A stretch of DNA of 64,000 nt, from the NCBI GenBank assembly GCA_021397845.1, contig CM038039.1, positions 6,007,731 to 6,071,730 of the forward strand, in the 5' to 3' direction. A model generated the notes under the pieces. The model saw only the letters and a list, made by a program, of their open reading frames with translations. It was not told where the DNA came from and did not search any database. Of the stretch, positions 44,521 through 55,479 are shown one piece after another (the stretch's first letter is position 1; each line of letters opens with the position of its first letter). The translations under genes were made by a program, and so were the position numbers. Origin of the DNA: Areca catechu. Taxonomy: Eukaryota > Streptophyta > Magnoliopsida > Arecales > Arecaceae.

Positions 44521-45360
44521 GCTGCCAGATCACCCTTTGGGAGGGTCACGATGGTGCCAAAGAATCCTCTGATCCTTTCTAGCAAATTTGGACACTGCTC
44601 TCAGTAGTTCACCAATAGAGACCTGCAAAAGATTCCTAGGCCAAGATTACTGGCAGGAACACTCCGATGCTAAAGTCGGTAAGGAAGGATGAAATGGACA
44701 ACAACAGTTAGAATTATCAACCATAGTGACTGTATGGGTGTGAGTACGACGAGCACTCAAAATGGCTTAACTTGTCGGGCATCCCTTTTATCTAATCCCT
44801 TTATCTATTTATAACATTGTATGGGACCATGAAAAAACTATCAGGGAATGAATTCTAATGAGTATAACAAATCTTGATAAGTTGTTAGGATGTTATCTCC
44901 TAAAATTTTTTTTGTTGACATCTTTTTTGTTAGGATCATTGATTTGATTGAAACACTGTCTTCCATGAACTCGCTATAATGGACACGTGAAAAAATTAGT
45001 ACAGCTAGAATAGATAAGATCAATTATAGTGATCTCGGTACCAAGAGATAGCTAAATACCATGAGTGAACCTTGTCGAGAGAAGCCAAGCACCGAAAATG
45101 GGTCAAGCATCAAGAAAGGGTATTAAATATCAACTTTCTAGTATGCTCGACCGAGTAAAGACCTAAATTGAAGCCAATTAAATGCTGACAGTCATAGAAG
45201 TCAATTTTGACCACAAGATCTCCTAAGGTTTTATAGGAGAGAGTCAACGATGAAAGAATTACTTGACCGCTCGATAGCTACCCCTATGATAATCGTATCA
45301 TAGATGATCTAGTGAGTATCTCAAGGTCGAAAAGGAGTGGTTTTCATAACACCTGCATTG
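44521..45360 (-). mobile_element. 5' LTR of the minus-strand Tat element (outer end approximate)
   Basis: The minus strand carries a TATA box (TTATAAATAG, about 44807-44816), then the LTR end next to the primer-binding-like site. The block CATCGGAGTGTTCCTGCCAG matches the LTR of the plus-strand element. The outer end is estimated where the sequence changes character near 45360; no 3' partner LTR is seen. Confidence 0.5.
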
Positions 45361-46091
45361 TTTTTTGGTTTCTTCTATCCATTTAATCTGATCCAGCAAA
45401 TTCCAAGCAGTAAAACCTGAATCCAACTTATTCACCCATATCTTTATAAAGACCTAAATGGAAAGTACACATTCTTAATTTAATATAAAGCTTTCTTTAG
45501 GTATTCATTAACAAAGGTTCATACATTCTGCATTCGCCGATCGTAACTGATGAATTATTGGATCAGTTTTTTTCCTGACTTTCTCATCAAACATGGATTG
45601 CAAAATTTTGCCAGGAAAACTATGATTCAAACAATCATGGGAAAAAAACACTTGTGAAAAGAAGAGCAGATCAATAACATCTATGGTGATGTGAAAAATG
45701 ATTAACAGACTAACATGTAGTAAAACAAGACAGCAAATAAAACATTATGTAGAAAAGATTAAAACTACAGAAGAACAAGATACAAGGAAATAAACATGCC
45801 CGGATTGACAAAATTGAAATCCTGAAAACAGATGCAGGAAATCTCAAACATGGGCTGCAACAAAAGAAGGCAAAAAAAAAATAGAGTGAATAATCTCATG
45901 ATTGTTGCCATGTGTTGTGATATCCTCCCTCCAAGCAACCGATTCAAAGAATATCTCTGTAGTTGATAAAGGCAAGAATAGGCAACTTTGCGAGCATCTT
46001 GCCTGATCACATAGCAATTGTTTAGTTGCCAGAGAAGAGAACCACGCCTGCCTGCTTCTGTCCATGGATCCAGTTTAATAGAAGATAAAAC
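45361..46091 (-). other. 3' UTR / downstream flank of the CaaX-box gene
   Basis: This lies after the stop codon at 46092 on the minus strand. AT-rich, no other gene. The polyadenylation site cannot be fixed from sequence alone. Confidence 0.5.
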
Positions 46092-49000
46092 CTACTGAAT
46101 CACACACTCACATCTTCTAATACCTTCACGTTCACACTCCTCATCTGATAAGCCATCATCACTGTAGAATTTAAAATTTTCATATTAGCAGAATAGGAAT
46201 CAGATTTATTTCAGGAGTCAATTAATGACTTGCAGTATGTCATGCAAGTAACATAGAAATAATAAGCATTGTCATCTGTGTATCCTAATTGCTGGATGAC
46301 TATGAGAATGTTTCCTTATAAAGACTTTGAATATCGTAAGAAGCCAATATCTGAATGCTTCCCACTGTGCTCAGAACACCCCAGAACCCTACACTGACAA
46401 ATAATGAGCAACAAGTCCAGGCAACCAAGCATGCATTGGAGTAGAATCAGGAAAAAACTCCTATATGGACACGCACCAACCTGTCATATACCTGCAACAG
46501 CCCATATTAGAATTTAATAATCTTTCCTATCCCGGACGACATACTGAACCTTGTGCAAACTTCAAATTATTCTACCAATTGGTCCAATTCTTAACAGTCC
46601 TCTCTGCTTTTGACATGATCCAATACTTGATGCATCTTTCGAAGGGAAAATTCATGCTCTCAGTTGCATGTGCAAACCATTCCACTGGTTCCCCGTGTCA
46701 GTATCACTATAATTCATAGAATGAAAACGGAATAAGGGTGACAGTATTAGAGTTAAGATTGCAAGTTCCCAACATTTGAACAGCTAAATTATATAGTAGA
46801 AGAGATCTACAGATATATGGGACCTCATAGATCATACCTAAGACATGCTTCATATAACCTCATGTCAAAAGATCCATACTATGAAGTGGTGGAAGAACTT
46901 TGCTTACACTTTTCATGTGTCATTGGTAAACCATTACCAACATTCCATCCAATTGGCATCAGCCCGTATGTATGGGATGCTGGCATTATTGCTGATAAAG
47001 GCAATTGGCAACACTCATCATCAGACATTACTTCATGTTACCAACTCAACATTTCTGTTCAGAATGTCATAAATTTTACTCTTGGAAACATTATCCATGC
47101 ACGGAACCGATGTAATGGGACTGCTGAATCCCACTTTACATGACCAGATTATCTCTACTAGATATGTAGATTTACAAAACTTTTATCCACTCTTGTTGTG
47201 TCTATTCTGGTTTTGCATATTCGCAATCTCTTTGCCTAGTGATGTTCAAAGTTGCTACCTGGGCGATTGACATCCACTGAAACACCTTGGTTTATAATGC
47301 ACGACATTTAAAAACAAATACACATTTATAAATAATCCATATAGATGGATATAAACAACTCAGCTAAGCCTTGTTGGCCACATGAATCCTTTTTCCTCCA
47401 TTCCGCTCGGTTTTGGTCATATTTTTTAAAATATGTTGAGATATCAAGTCCTTATGACTTTATTGCATGTAATTTTCAGCCTACCTCTACCCCTCTTCAT
47501 TCCTTCTGCTTGTATCAAATCAGTCCTTCATACCATAAATTCAAATAGTATAAAAATATACATATACACGGACATCAATGTACAAATTATATATGCGCAT
47601 AGATTCACATGTACATACCATCATTTGCAAGAACAAAATAATTGTGTTGGTACATGTTAAGTCAATCCATCCAAGCATGCATGAAAACTAGAATATCATA
47701 TGTAAACATGCATAATAACATATGTAGGCACATAAAATTATGCATATATATCATAAAGTTATGCACATGTATATGATTACAACTTTATACTTTGTCAACA
47801 TGGGATCAAACGCAACTTCCACATATAAAAGCATGACACGGTCAAATACACATTAAAGGTGCATTTGGTTCGTGATAAGAATCAGAATGGGAATTGGAAT
47901 CGAAATAGATTGGAATGGAAATCGAAATGGACATCCCTCAACATGTTTGGTTCATGACTGGAATCAGAATCAGAATGAAATTTGAATACTAAGGGACAAG
48001 GTTCATGGAACCGTCCCGTACCGCCCGGTACGGGGCGTACTGCACCATACCGGTCAAGAGCCTGTACGGTTTACATATAAAAATCAGTACAGCATTAAAA
48101 AAAAAAAAAAATTAATTCCATACCGGTACGGTAGGGTATGGTACCGTATCGGTACGAATCGCCCGATTCGGGTAGGTTCGGGCTCGGTTCGGGTCGGTTC
48201 GGGCTCGGTTCGGCCCGGTTCCGTGAGAGGGGGGAGAAAGATTATTTTTTTTTTTTTTAAATTTAGCATGCCGGTACCGTACCATACCGTACAGTACTGC
48301 CCACTGACCGGTACGGGTCCTGGTACCAGTTCAGCAGACCTTGCTAAGGGAGAGTAAGAATTGGGTTCTAGGGAATTGGGGCATTTCCATTCTCTTCTGA
48401 AATAAGAATGGGACTGGGACTTTCCCTAACCAAACAACTAGAATGGAAGCCACTCATTCCCATTCCCATTCCAAAGTCTAACACCCCCCCCCCCCCAAGC
48501 CAAACATGCCCAAAGAGTACAACACAATTATGGATCAGGTTTTCAGTATTTTACATTTTGTAGACTATACAACAGAAGTGCCAAAAACGATTAGAAAAAT
48601 AATTCATTTAGTAAAGTTAACAAAAAGACAAATGATATGAACAAATCATACATGAATTGTCTCCTCCAATCAATATATGATGCATAAACAAGTGTCAAGC
48701 AGGATGAAATGTTAGAAGCTCCCATTTAAAATTGTCTACTAATATTTAGGAGAAGACCGTACCTGACTTCAAACTCCCTTATCTCAGCAAGCTCTTTTCC
48801 ACATGCATCAGTCCACCGCACTTTCCTCCTTTCAATACAGCAAGATGTATTGTTTGGCATCTCTTCCACAGATTCACGTGCATCATCATCAACTTCAGAA
48901 ACACCAGCAGAATGATCTGAGGAGGGCCTTTTCAGATTACTTTTGAGATAAGCATTTCTTCCATTACCATTAATACCATCATTAATTGCTAGCTTGCCCT

Positions 49001-49340
49001 TATCAGAAGAACAAGAATCTGACAAAACTGCAGGCCGATGGGCAGGACCAACTTTAGGGGGAGATGGACCATCAATTCCTGCAGGCACACAACCAAAGCA
49101 GATGAAGGAGGCACACCCACAAGAAGACTGGTTTTTCCTGGAAGCCAGTTGAAATTCTGTCTCAACTTCCTGCTCAACCAATTGATACTGATTCCACGGT
49201 GAAACTCTCATAGGCCTTTCTTCATTTCTCCGTCCAAGGAGCAGAAGGGCAAGGCCTTTGCTATATCCTGATGCTGAAGAAGAAAAAAATCCTCCTCCTT
49301 CCACAGCCAATAGCATTTCCACTGCTAACCCAGACCACAT
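46092..49340 (-). CDS. Plant protein of unknown function ending in a CaaX box; two coding exons
   Basis: Exons 49340-48763 and 46161-46092 on the minus strand join across a GT-AG intron (donor GTCAG|GTACGG, acceptor CTACAG|T) to an uninterrupted 215-codon frame. The protein starts MWSGLAVEMLLAVEGGGFFS, then MRVSPWNQYQLVEQEVE, a Cys-rich CGCASFICFGC segment, a Ser-rich low-complexity middle, CIERRKVRWTDACGKELAEI, and ends REFEVSDDGLSDEEC...CECVIQ. The layout is one I recognise from an uncharacterised conserved plant family; its function is not known to me. The C-terminal CVIQ fits a CaaX prenylation signal (inference), with a further Cys two residues earlier. An upstream in-frame ATG at 49373 exists, but a CAG acceptor at 49360 makes 49340 the likelier start. 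Confidence 0.82.
47858..48511. mobile_element. Tourist-like MITE (interrupted)
   Basis: Left end GGTGCATTTGGTTCG and right end GCCAAACATGCCC (reverse GGGCATGTTTGGC) form the imperfect inverted ends usual for PIF/Harbinger MITEs. The body has many GGAATGGGAATCG-type words facing each other (47880-47985 and 48352-48475). AAA flanks both ends, compatible with a 3-bp target duplication but not decisive. Without the inner insertion it is about 300 bp. Confidence 0.65.
47997..48343. mobile_element. hAT-type MITE with 8-bp target duplication
   Basis: CTAAGGGA occurs exactly on both sides (47989-47996 and 48344-48351). Ends CAAGGTTCATGGAAC and the reverse of the right end CAAGGTCTGCTGAAC are imperfect inverted repeats with the hAT-like CAAGG start. 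The interior is full of GGTACGG/CCGTACC palindromes and TTCGGGTCGG hexamer runs, so it should fold strongly. Confidence 0.82.
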
Positions 49341-50770
49341 AAATTGAGTGTCTTCTAGCCTGCCAAATGGCAACTCCTCCTTTTATCCATCAATAATTCA
49401 AACTGCATGGAAGTTCACACACAAAACAAAATAAATTATGCTGCTATCGATCTTTTATATGATATTATATATATAGTCGCGAAGATCAGGCTTCCCATCT
49501 AAACAATATCCAACTATTTATTCCTCGCAATGTTTAATATATCACTGTAATTGTAAGAAGTGTAGTTGTCAAGAAGTTGATGCTGATGGCCAATTCATCG
49601 CAGATATGAAATGATTTTGAGACTAGAGAACCAGATGATAAGATGCTCCCTTTCATTTGGGACAAACACAGCGTTAAATTAAGAACCCAAACTTTAAAAT
49701 TTTGGTCAGCAGTATGGATCCCTGATCGCATTCCTTCTAATTATTTTCTGTTTGATACATTACATTGGAAAATTTGATGCTTAAAATCTTCCTGTGAATT
49801 TAAATCCTTCCAATCCACTGTTCAAGTTATGTAAACGTTGCTCGACATCAAAACCTTAAGTTGTGAGTCAACATTCAAATAACAAACATAATATAGCATC
49901 AAAAGAAAAGAGTTCTTTCCAGGTAATTCATGGACATGCAAATGAATCGAAAACATACAGAAGAATTTATGACACAAATGCCATAAAAAATGAATAAGAA
50001 ATTAATCTATTTCCCCGGAGAAAAGGGGAACCTTTATTAATGAAAGGGCATCTGAACTCGAACAACAAAATCATTATTTAATGGATAGAAATTGGTTATC
50101 TGATGGAGAATCGGTAAGAGATTGGAGGCTTCACTCTCAAAATAAACATAATAATTTTCAAAGCATTTCTTAAATCTTCGAGTCATGAGTAAAATTAAAA
50201 TCCGCGGATCAAACAAATGCGATCTACGCTTCGACCAAAAGGGGAAAGAAGAAATCGTTTTGATGTAAACTGATACAATTTGATTTCTATTTCGGGTGAA
50301 AACATGTCAAAAAAAAGAACTGACCGTTATTAAATTCAAAAAAAAAAGAAAAGAAATGGGGTAAGAAAGAAATCGGAGATCGCAATGTAGAATAAAAGCG
50401 CATTCAGCTGATCTGTGGCACTCGTCGGAAACCCTAATCCCGTTCCCTCTTCTCTCACTTAAAACGCCGATCTGGGGCTTCTGCCAGCGCTTTTTCACTC
50501 CACGATTTTGCCCATAATTCCTCGAAAAAAATGAGAGAAATCGGAAGGCATCACACCTAGAAGATATCTCTGGATCCCACGACACTGGCTACGAAGATTC
50601 GGCAGCAACGATCTATTCGCAGAAGAAATCGCGGCCTTCGCTGATTCGAGATCTCAGCGTCCGACACCCATGGACGGAAAGGAAAAAGAAAAAAAAACGA
50701 AAGGAAAGTGGGAGGCCACAGGCGAAGAGTCCCTTTAAAGCGCACTTCGGATCGGCGAGGAATTCGGACA
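49341..50770 (-). other. Probable 5' UTR with a UTR intron
   Basis: The coding exon appears to start at acceptor GGCAG|GCTAGA (49359). A plausible donor CTAG|GTGTGA is at 50557/50556, making a 1.2-kb UTR intron and a first exon of roughly 200 bp up to about 50770, GC-richer than its surroundings. This is inferred from splice motifs and composition only. Confidence 0.45.
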
Positions 50771-50877
50771 CGTGCATCGCAACTCGTAATGGTATATATC
50801 GGGGGGTATGTGTAAAAAGGTGCACATTTTTTACGGCAACTTGCCGAGATTTATTACTTAAACAAATCTTGCATACA

Positions 50878-50974
50878 CCCTTTTTCTTCTTCCCTTCTCT
50901 TCTTCTTCTTCTTCTTCTTTTTCTCCTCCTCCTCCTCCTTCTTCTTCTTCTTTCTTTTCTTTTTTTTTTTTTTT
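50878..50974. repeat. Poly-A and (GAA)n/(GGA)n tail of the LINE
   Basis: On the plus strand CTTCTT/CTCCTC runs followed by T14 or so. On the minus strand this is poly-A then GAA and GGA triplets, as for a LINE 3' tail that expanded as a microsatellite. Confidence 0.85.
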
Positions 50975-50999
50975 AATATATCCATTGCACAGCAATAAA

Positions 51000-53900
51000 A
51001 TAATATCCTTAAGCTGAACAGAGGAGATCCTCCACTCGGACCAAAATACAGGGACCGAATGATAAGTAACATGGGAGGCAACCCAGTCAGCAGCCGAGTT
51101 TGCCTCCCTAAAAACATGACAAATCTAAAAAAATACATAACCTTGTAGAAAAAGAGCAATGTCTTGAATAACAGGATGAGCAGAAGGTATACTTAGGGCC
51201 TGACGCATCCAAGTAATGACTGTCAGCGAGTCTCCCTGGATGATGAGGTGGTCCAATTGGATAACGCAACGAGTATATCTAATGCCGGCCCAGGCAGCAC
51301 ACAATTCCATCGTGGGGACGGAAGAGTCAAACAAAAGGGTCCCACTAGCAGCCAAGAACCCCAATCTGGAATCCCGGACGACGAAACCCGCACCACCCGA
51401 CCTGTGACAAAGGCTCCCATCAAAATTGACTAGGCAGAAAGAAGGAGGGGGTTCCCGAGAGATGAACACTCTAGAGGGCGCTCGAGGAGCAGTACGGGAA
51501 CCCCAAGTCTCCGAAAGACTACCAGTCGATCTGTAGAGCTCAATAACCGAGGCAGTAGCTCGATGGATAAGAAGCCAATGAGAACATCTGACCCTGAGCT
51601 GAAGACAAAGTCATTCCTGGACAGCCAGATATGGTAGGCTATGTAAGCCAGGAGGGCAGCCTCAGGAATGTCAACAGCCGATCGCAGGATCCGGATGAAG
51701 AAAGCATGTCTATCAGTGTTCCGAGAAAAAAATCGGTCCAAACCAGCCAACTACCACACACGCTAAGCTCGAGGACAAGAGAACAGAGCATGGTCCAGGA
51801 TTTCCTGACAATCGCCACACATAGGGCAGTTGGAAGGTAGATGAAGACCTCTAGTAGCCAGGAGGTATCTGGTAGGAAGGCAAAGGCAAACCACCTTCCA
51901 AATGAACAAAGAAACTCTCGGGTATACCGGAATGGACCAGATCCAGCCGGTCAGGATGGGGATCGGAACCTCAGGGGAGAAGATGGATAAGAGGTCCGAC
52001 ATCGGGGCCATAGGGGTTACAGAATGTCTCCAAACTCCGACATCCGGGTAGTAACAATGGAAAGGATAATAGAACAGATACGGATACCAAGGATCTCCCC
52101 GAAGAAATGAAAGACAAGACGATGGTCCCATACTTGCTGTCCCAAGATGATGAGGTCAGAAATGGATATAGAATCAGGGATGTCGACCAAGATAAAGGTG
52201 GGCTATCTAGTGAGGGACAACCCCGAAATCCAAGGGTCCTGCAAGAATCGAATAGATCTCTCATCCTCAATGACCCAGGATAGATGAGGAGTGATAAGTG
52301 GAGCTCTAGTCAGCATATCCCTCCAAATGGCCGAGGAGCATCTAGCAGGATGCACCGTACCATCAATAAGGGCATGATGATCAACATACCGGGCTCTCAT
52401 CATAGTAGACCACATGCTCTCAAGACACAGAAAAAATCTAGTAACATGCCTCGCAAGGAGAGCCTCTCTCCTAGACACAAGAGATGGGATCCCGAACCCA
52501 CCAAGGTGAGTCGATTGGCAAACTCCTGCCAGCTGACTAGGTGAATCCTCCGACGGGATAGGGAGGAATCTCATAAGAAAGCCCTGATCATCTGCTCCAA
52601 TCTGAGAATAATAGTCCTGGGAATAATTGCATTGGACATCAGATAGATCGGCAAGGAGGAGAGCACCGAATGGATAAGGGTGATCCTGCCCATAGAAGAT
52701 AGAGATCTACCTTGCCAACCGTCAATCCTCTCGTGAAGAGCAAGTACCATCAAGAAGCACTCCGCCTTGGAGAGCCTGGATCCCTATATAAGAACACCCA
52801 GATAAGTAAGAGGACTAAGCCGCTCTGGGATCCCCAGGATGTCCGTGATGCGATGACAAGTCTGGGCAGGGGTCTAGACTAAAGTAGAGGCCTGATTTGT
52901 GGAAATTGACTCTCTGGCCCGAAGTCATGCAATAATGCTCCATAATTCCTCGGAACCCCCGGGCACAGGGCACAGAGGCCCTGCCAAGAAGTAGACAGTT
53001 ATCTGCAAATAAAAGGTACGAGACTGGAGGAGCACCAGGAGCAGGAGAAGATGATTGGATAACCAATCCCCGCACCGCTGCTCGCAACATTTTTGATAGA
53101 TAGTCAGCACAAATGATAAAGAGGGAGGGAGAGAGGGGGCAACTTTGGCGAAGACCGACAGTGGAAGTAAAGTAGTCCGTAGGAGAACTATTAATCAAAA
53201 TGGAGTAGGAAGGCCTGATAACACAAGAGAGGATCCTAGATATCAACGTCGGATGGGATCGAAAGTCCTGGAGGGCCCTTAAGAGAAAGTCCCAATTGAC
53301 CCTATCATAAACTCTCTCTATGTCTAGTTTAATGGCCATGAGACTGCGATGAGAAGAAGCCTGACGAAGGTCCGACATGAACTCCTGGATAATCAGAACA
53401 TTATCATAAATACAACGCCGACCAATAAAAGCTCCCTGCTCCGGGCTGATCAGAAATGGAAGAATGGCCTTCATCCTGGAAACCATCAGTCTGGCACATA
53501 CCTTATATAGAGTATTACATAAACTGATCAGTTTGTAATGAGCAGGCTCGGAAGAATCAGAATGCTTGGGGATGAGAGTGATAAAGATCCGCTTCTAGGA
53601 AGTGGGCATAGTACCTGAAACAAAAAATAACTGAATTGCAGTAATAAAGTCTGTAGCAAGGATATCCCAATGTCTCCAGAAGAAGAAGGGAGGGAAGCCA
53701 TCGGAGCCAGGGGCTTTGTCCTCTCCCAAGGACCACAAGGCCAAACGGAACTCGCCCTCGAGAATCGGAGCCATGAGAAGAGAATTATGATAAGAGGATA
53801 CCGTCGTGGCCAGAGAAAAAGAGTACGAAGGAGAAATAGAAACAGGCTCCATCCATCGGGAAGAAAAGAAAGCCAAGATCTCCTATCTGATGGCTAGGTC

Positions 53901-55087
53901 ATCCTCCACACACTGGCCGTCAGAAGATAAGATAAAGCGAATATAATTCTTGTGCCTGCGGATAATAATGGTCAAGTGAAAGAAACGAGTGTTTCTGTCA
54001 CCTACCCGCAACCACTGAACTCTAGACTTCTATCACCAGAATATCTCTTGATGAAGAAGGGAAGAGTGGTGCATAGAAAGCTGAGATCGAAGAGTATCCA
54101 TATCCATCTGCGAGAGGCAGCCCATCCTGTCTTCTTTCTCCTGCAACTCGAAAATAGTACTCTCAATAGACTTGAGCTTAGTCATCACATTTCCAAGCTC
54201 AACCCTATTCCACTTGAGAAGACACCATCTGAGCAGCTCGAGACGGTAAGAGATTCAATAGGAAGCATCATCCCTGATAAGGATCCGCCACACCTCCCGA
54301 ACAATGTCTTTGGACTTGGGGTATGAAAGCCAGATCTTCTCATATTTGAAAGGAGTGGGACCCTGAGTATAAACATCCATGGTCAAGAGGAGGGGACAGT
54401 GATCAAAGGCAATCCTGCTAAGGTGGCACAGCAAATGAACCGGGTAAAGCGAGAGCCAGGAGGGAGTGGCGTAGCCTCTATCTAGTCTCTCCCAGACTAT
54501 GGCTGTCCCGGACCGGTTGCTGTACCAAGTGAAGTGGGGACCAGCAAACCCTAAGTCTACCAACCCCGTCCCCTGAATAAAACAGGTAAATTCAGAGGAC
54601 GCGGAGTCTTCAACACAGGGTCTCCCCTCCTTTTATCCTCAGCCTGGTCAATGATATTAAAATCCTCGACAACCACACTAGGAATGCCCTGAGCAATCAA
54701 AGCCAATGCCTCGGTCCAAATAATCCTCCTGTCCCTGTATGACGTGCTAGCATAGACGCCACATAGGAACCAGGAGGGACAGTTAAGTTCCATAATGACT
54801 ATAGCCACCATTTGGAAGGACAGGTGAAAAACATCAATTTTGGTAGTCTCCAGGTCCCACATAACAATAATCCTGCCAACCAAACCCCAAGCATCAATAG
54901 CATAAAAACCCCATTTCTGAGAGAATCTACACCGCATCCGCTCCAAATTAGGACCCGACAATCTCGTCTTCGACAGTACATATAATTGAGGGTTATATAG
55001 CTGCATAAATCTATCATACGAAGACAGGAATGCAGGTTTCCCCGCCCTCCAAACATTCCATACAAGAGTCTTCATAGAATAAAACAA
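51000..55087 (-). pseudogene. LINE ORF2: endonuclease, RT, zf-RVT, RNase H; broken
   Basis: From ATG 55087: MKTLVWNVWRAGKPAFLSSY starts the APE-type endonuclease; the expected E-T-R-L-S-G is K-T-R-L-S-G, so the metal-binding Glu is lost. ERLDRGYATPSW and FDHCPLL close the domain (54430-54390). RT is at 53876-52571: GEDKAPGSDGFPPFFF, SPEQGAFIGRRCIYDNVLII, AIKLDIERVYDRVNWDFL, GLRQSCPLSPSLFIICADYL, and YLLFADNCLL, where the catalytic F-A-D-D is F-A-D-N. zf-RVT follows at 52131-51763 (CPMCGDCQEILDHALFSC). RNase H-like VNFDGSLCHRSGGAGFVVRD is at 51469-51125, with HVFREANSAADWVASH near 51110. Several frameshifts. Confidence 0.9.
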
Positions 55088-55479
55088 GATTAGGATGATC
55101 CAAAGTCCTGACCGGAAACATCCCCAGAGGAAGCAGAGCTAGGAGGAACAATCCCCTGAACTGAATCATGGACATGGGTATCACCCTTAGCAACAATCTT
55201 AGGAGGCTTCCCCACTGACCCCAACACCTCCTTCAACTTCAGAGAAACCTGCTCATGGCTTAGGCACACACCCACAGAGGCAATAGAATGCACAGGAAGG
55301 GTGGTGTCATGGACCCCAAGGGGCTCATAGTAGCCAGTTTCTGGGACAAAGCATTGCCAGCATGCATAACAGCAGCCTTCATCAATGAACCCCCATCCAC
55401 CCTACCAGGGGTCACAGACAAGTCGACCGAAGGGAACGACCCAGAGGCCCCAGCACGCCCACGACCCCTGGATCCCTTT

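Larger units (their letters stand above)
46162..48762 (-). other. Intron of the CaaX-box gene (2.6 kb)
   Basis: Canonical GT-AG borders and phase-2 splice (AG|T makes Ser). It contains the nested MITEs at 47858-48511. The short ORFs inside show no family resemblance. Confidence 0.8.

Noticed and set aside
46465..47660. Short plus-strand ORFs in the 2.6-kb intron
   Set aside because: They are antisense to a well-supported gene, short, and without recognisable motifs.
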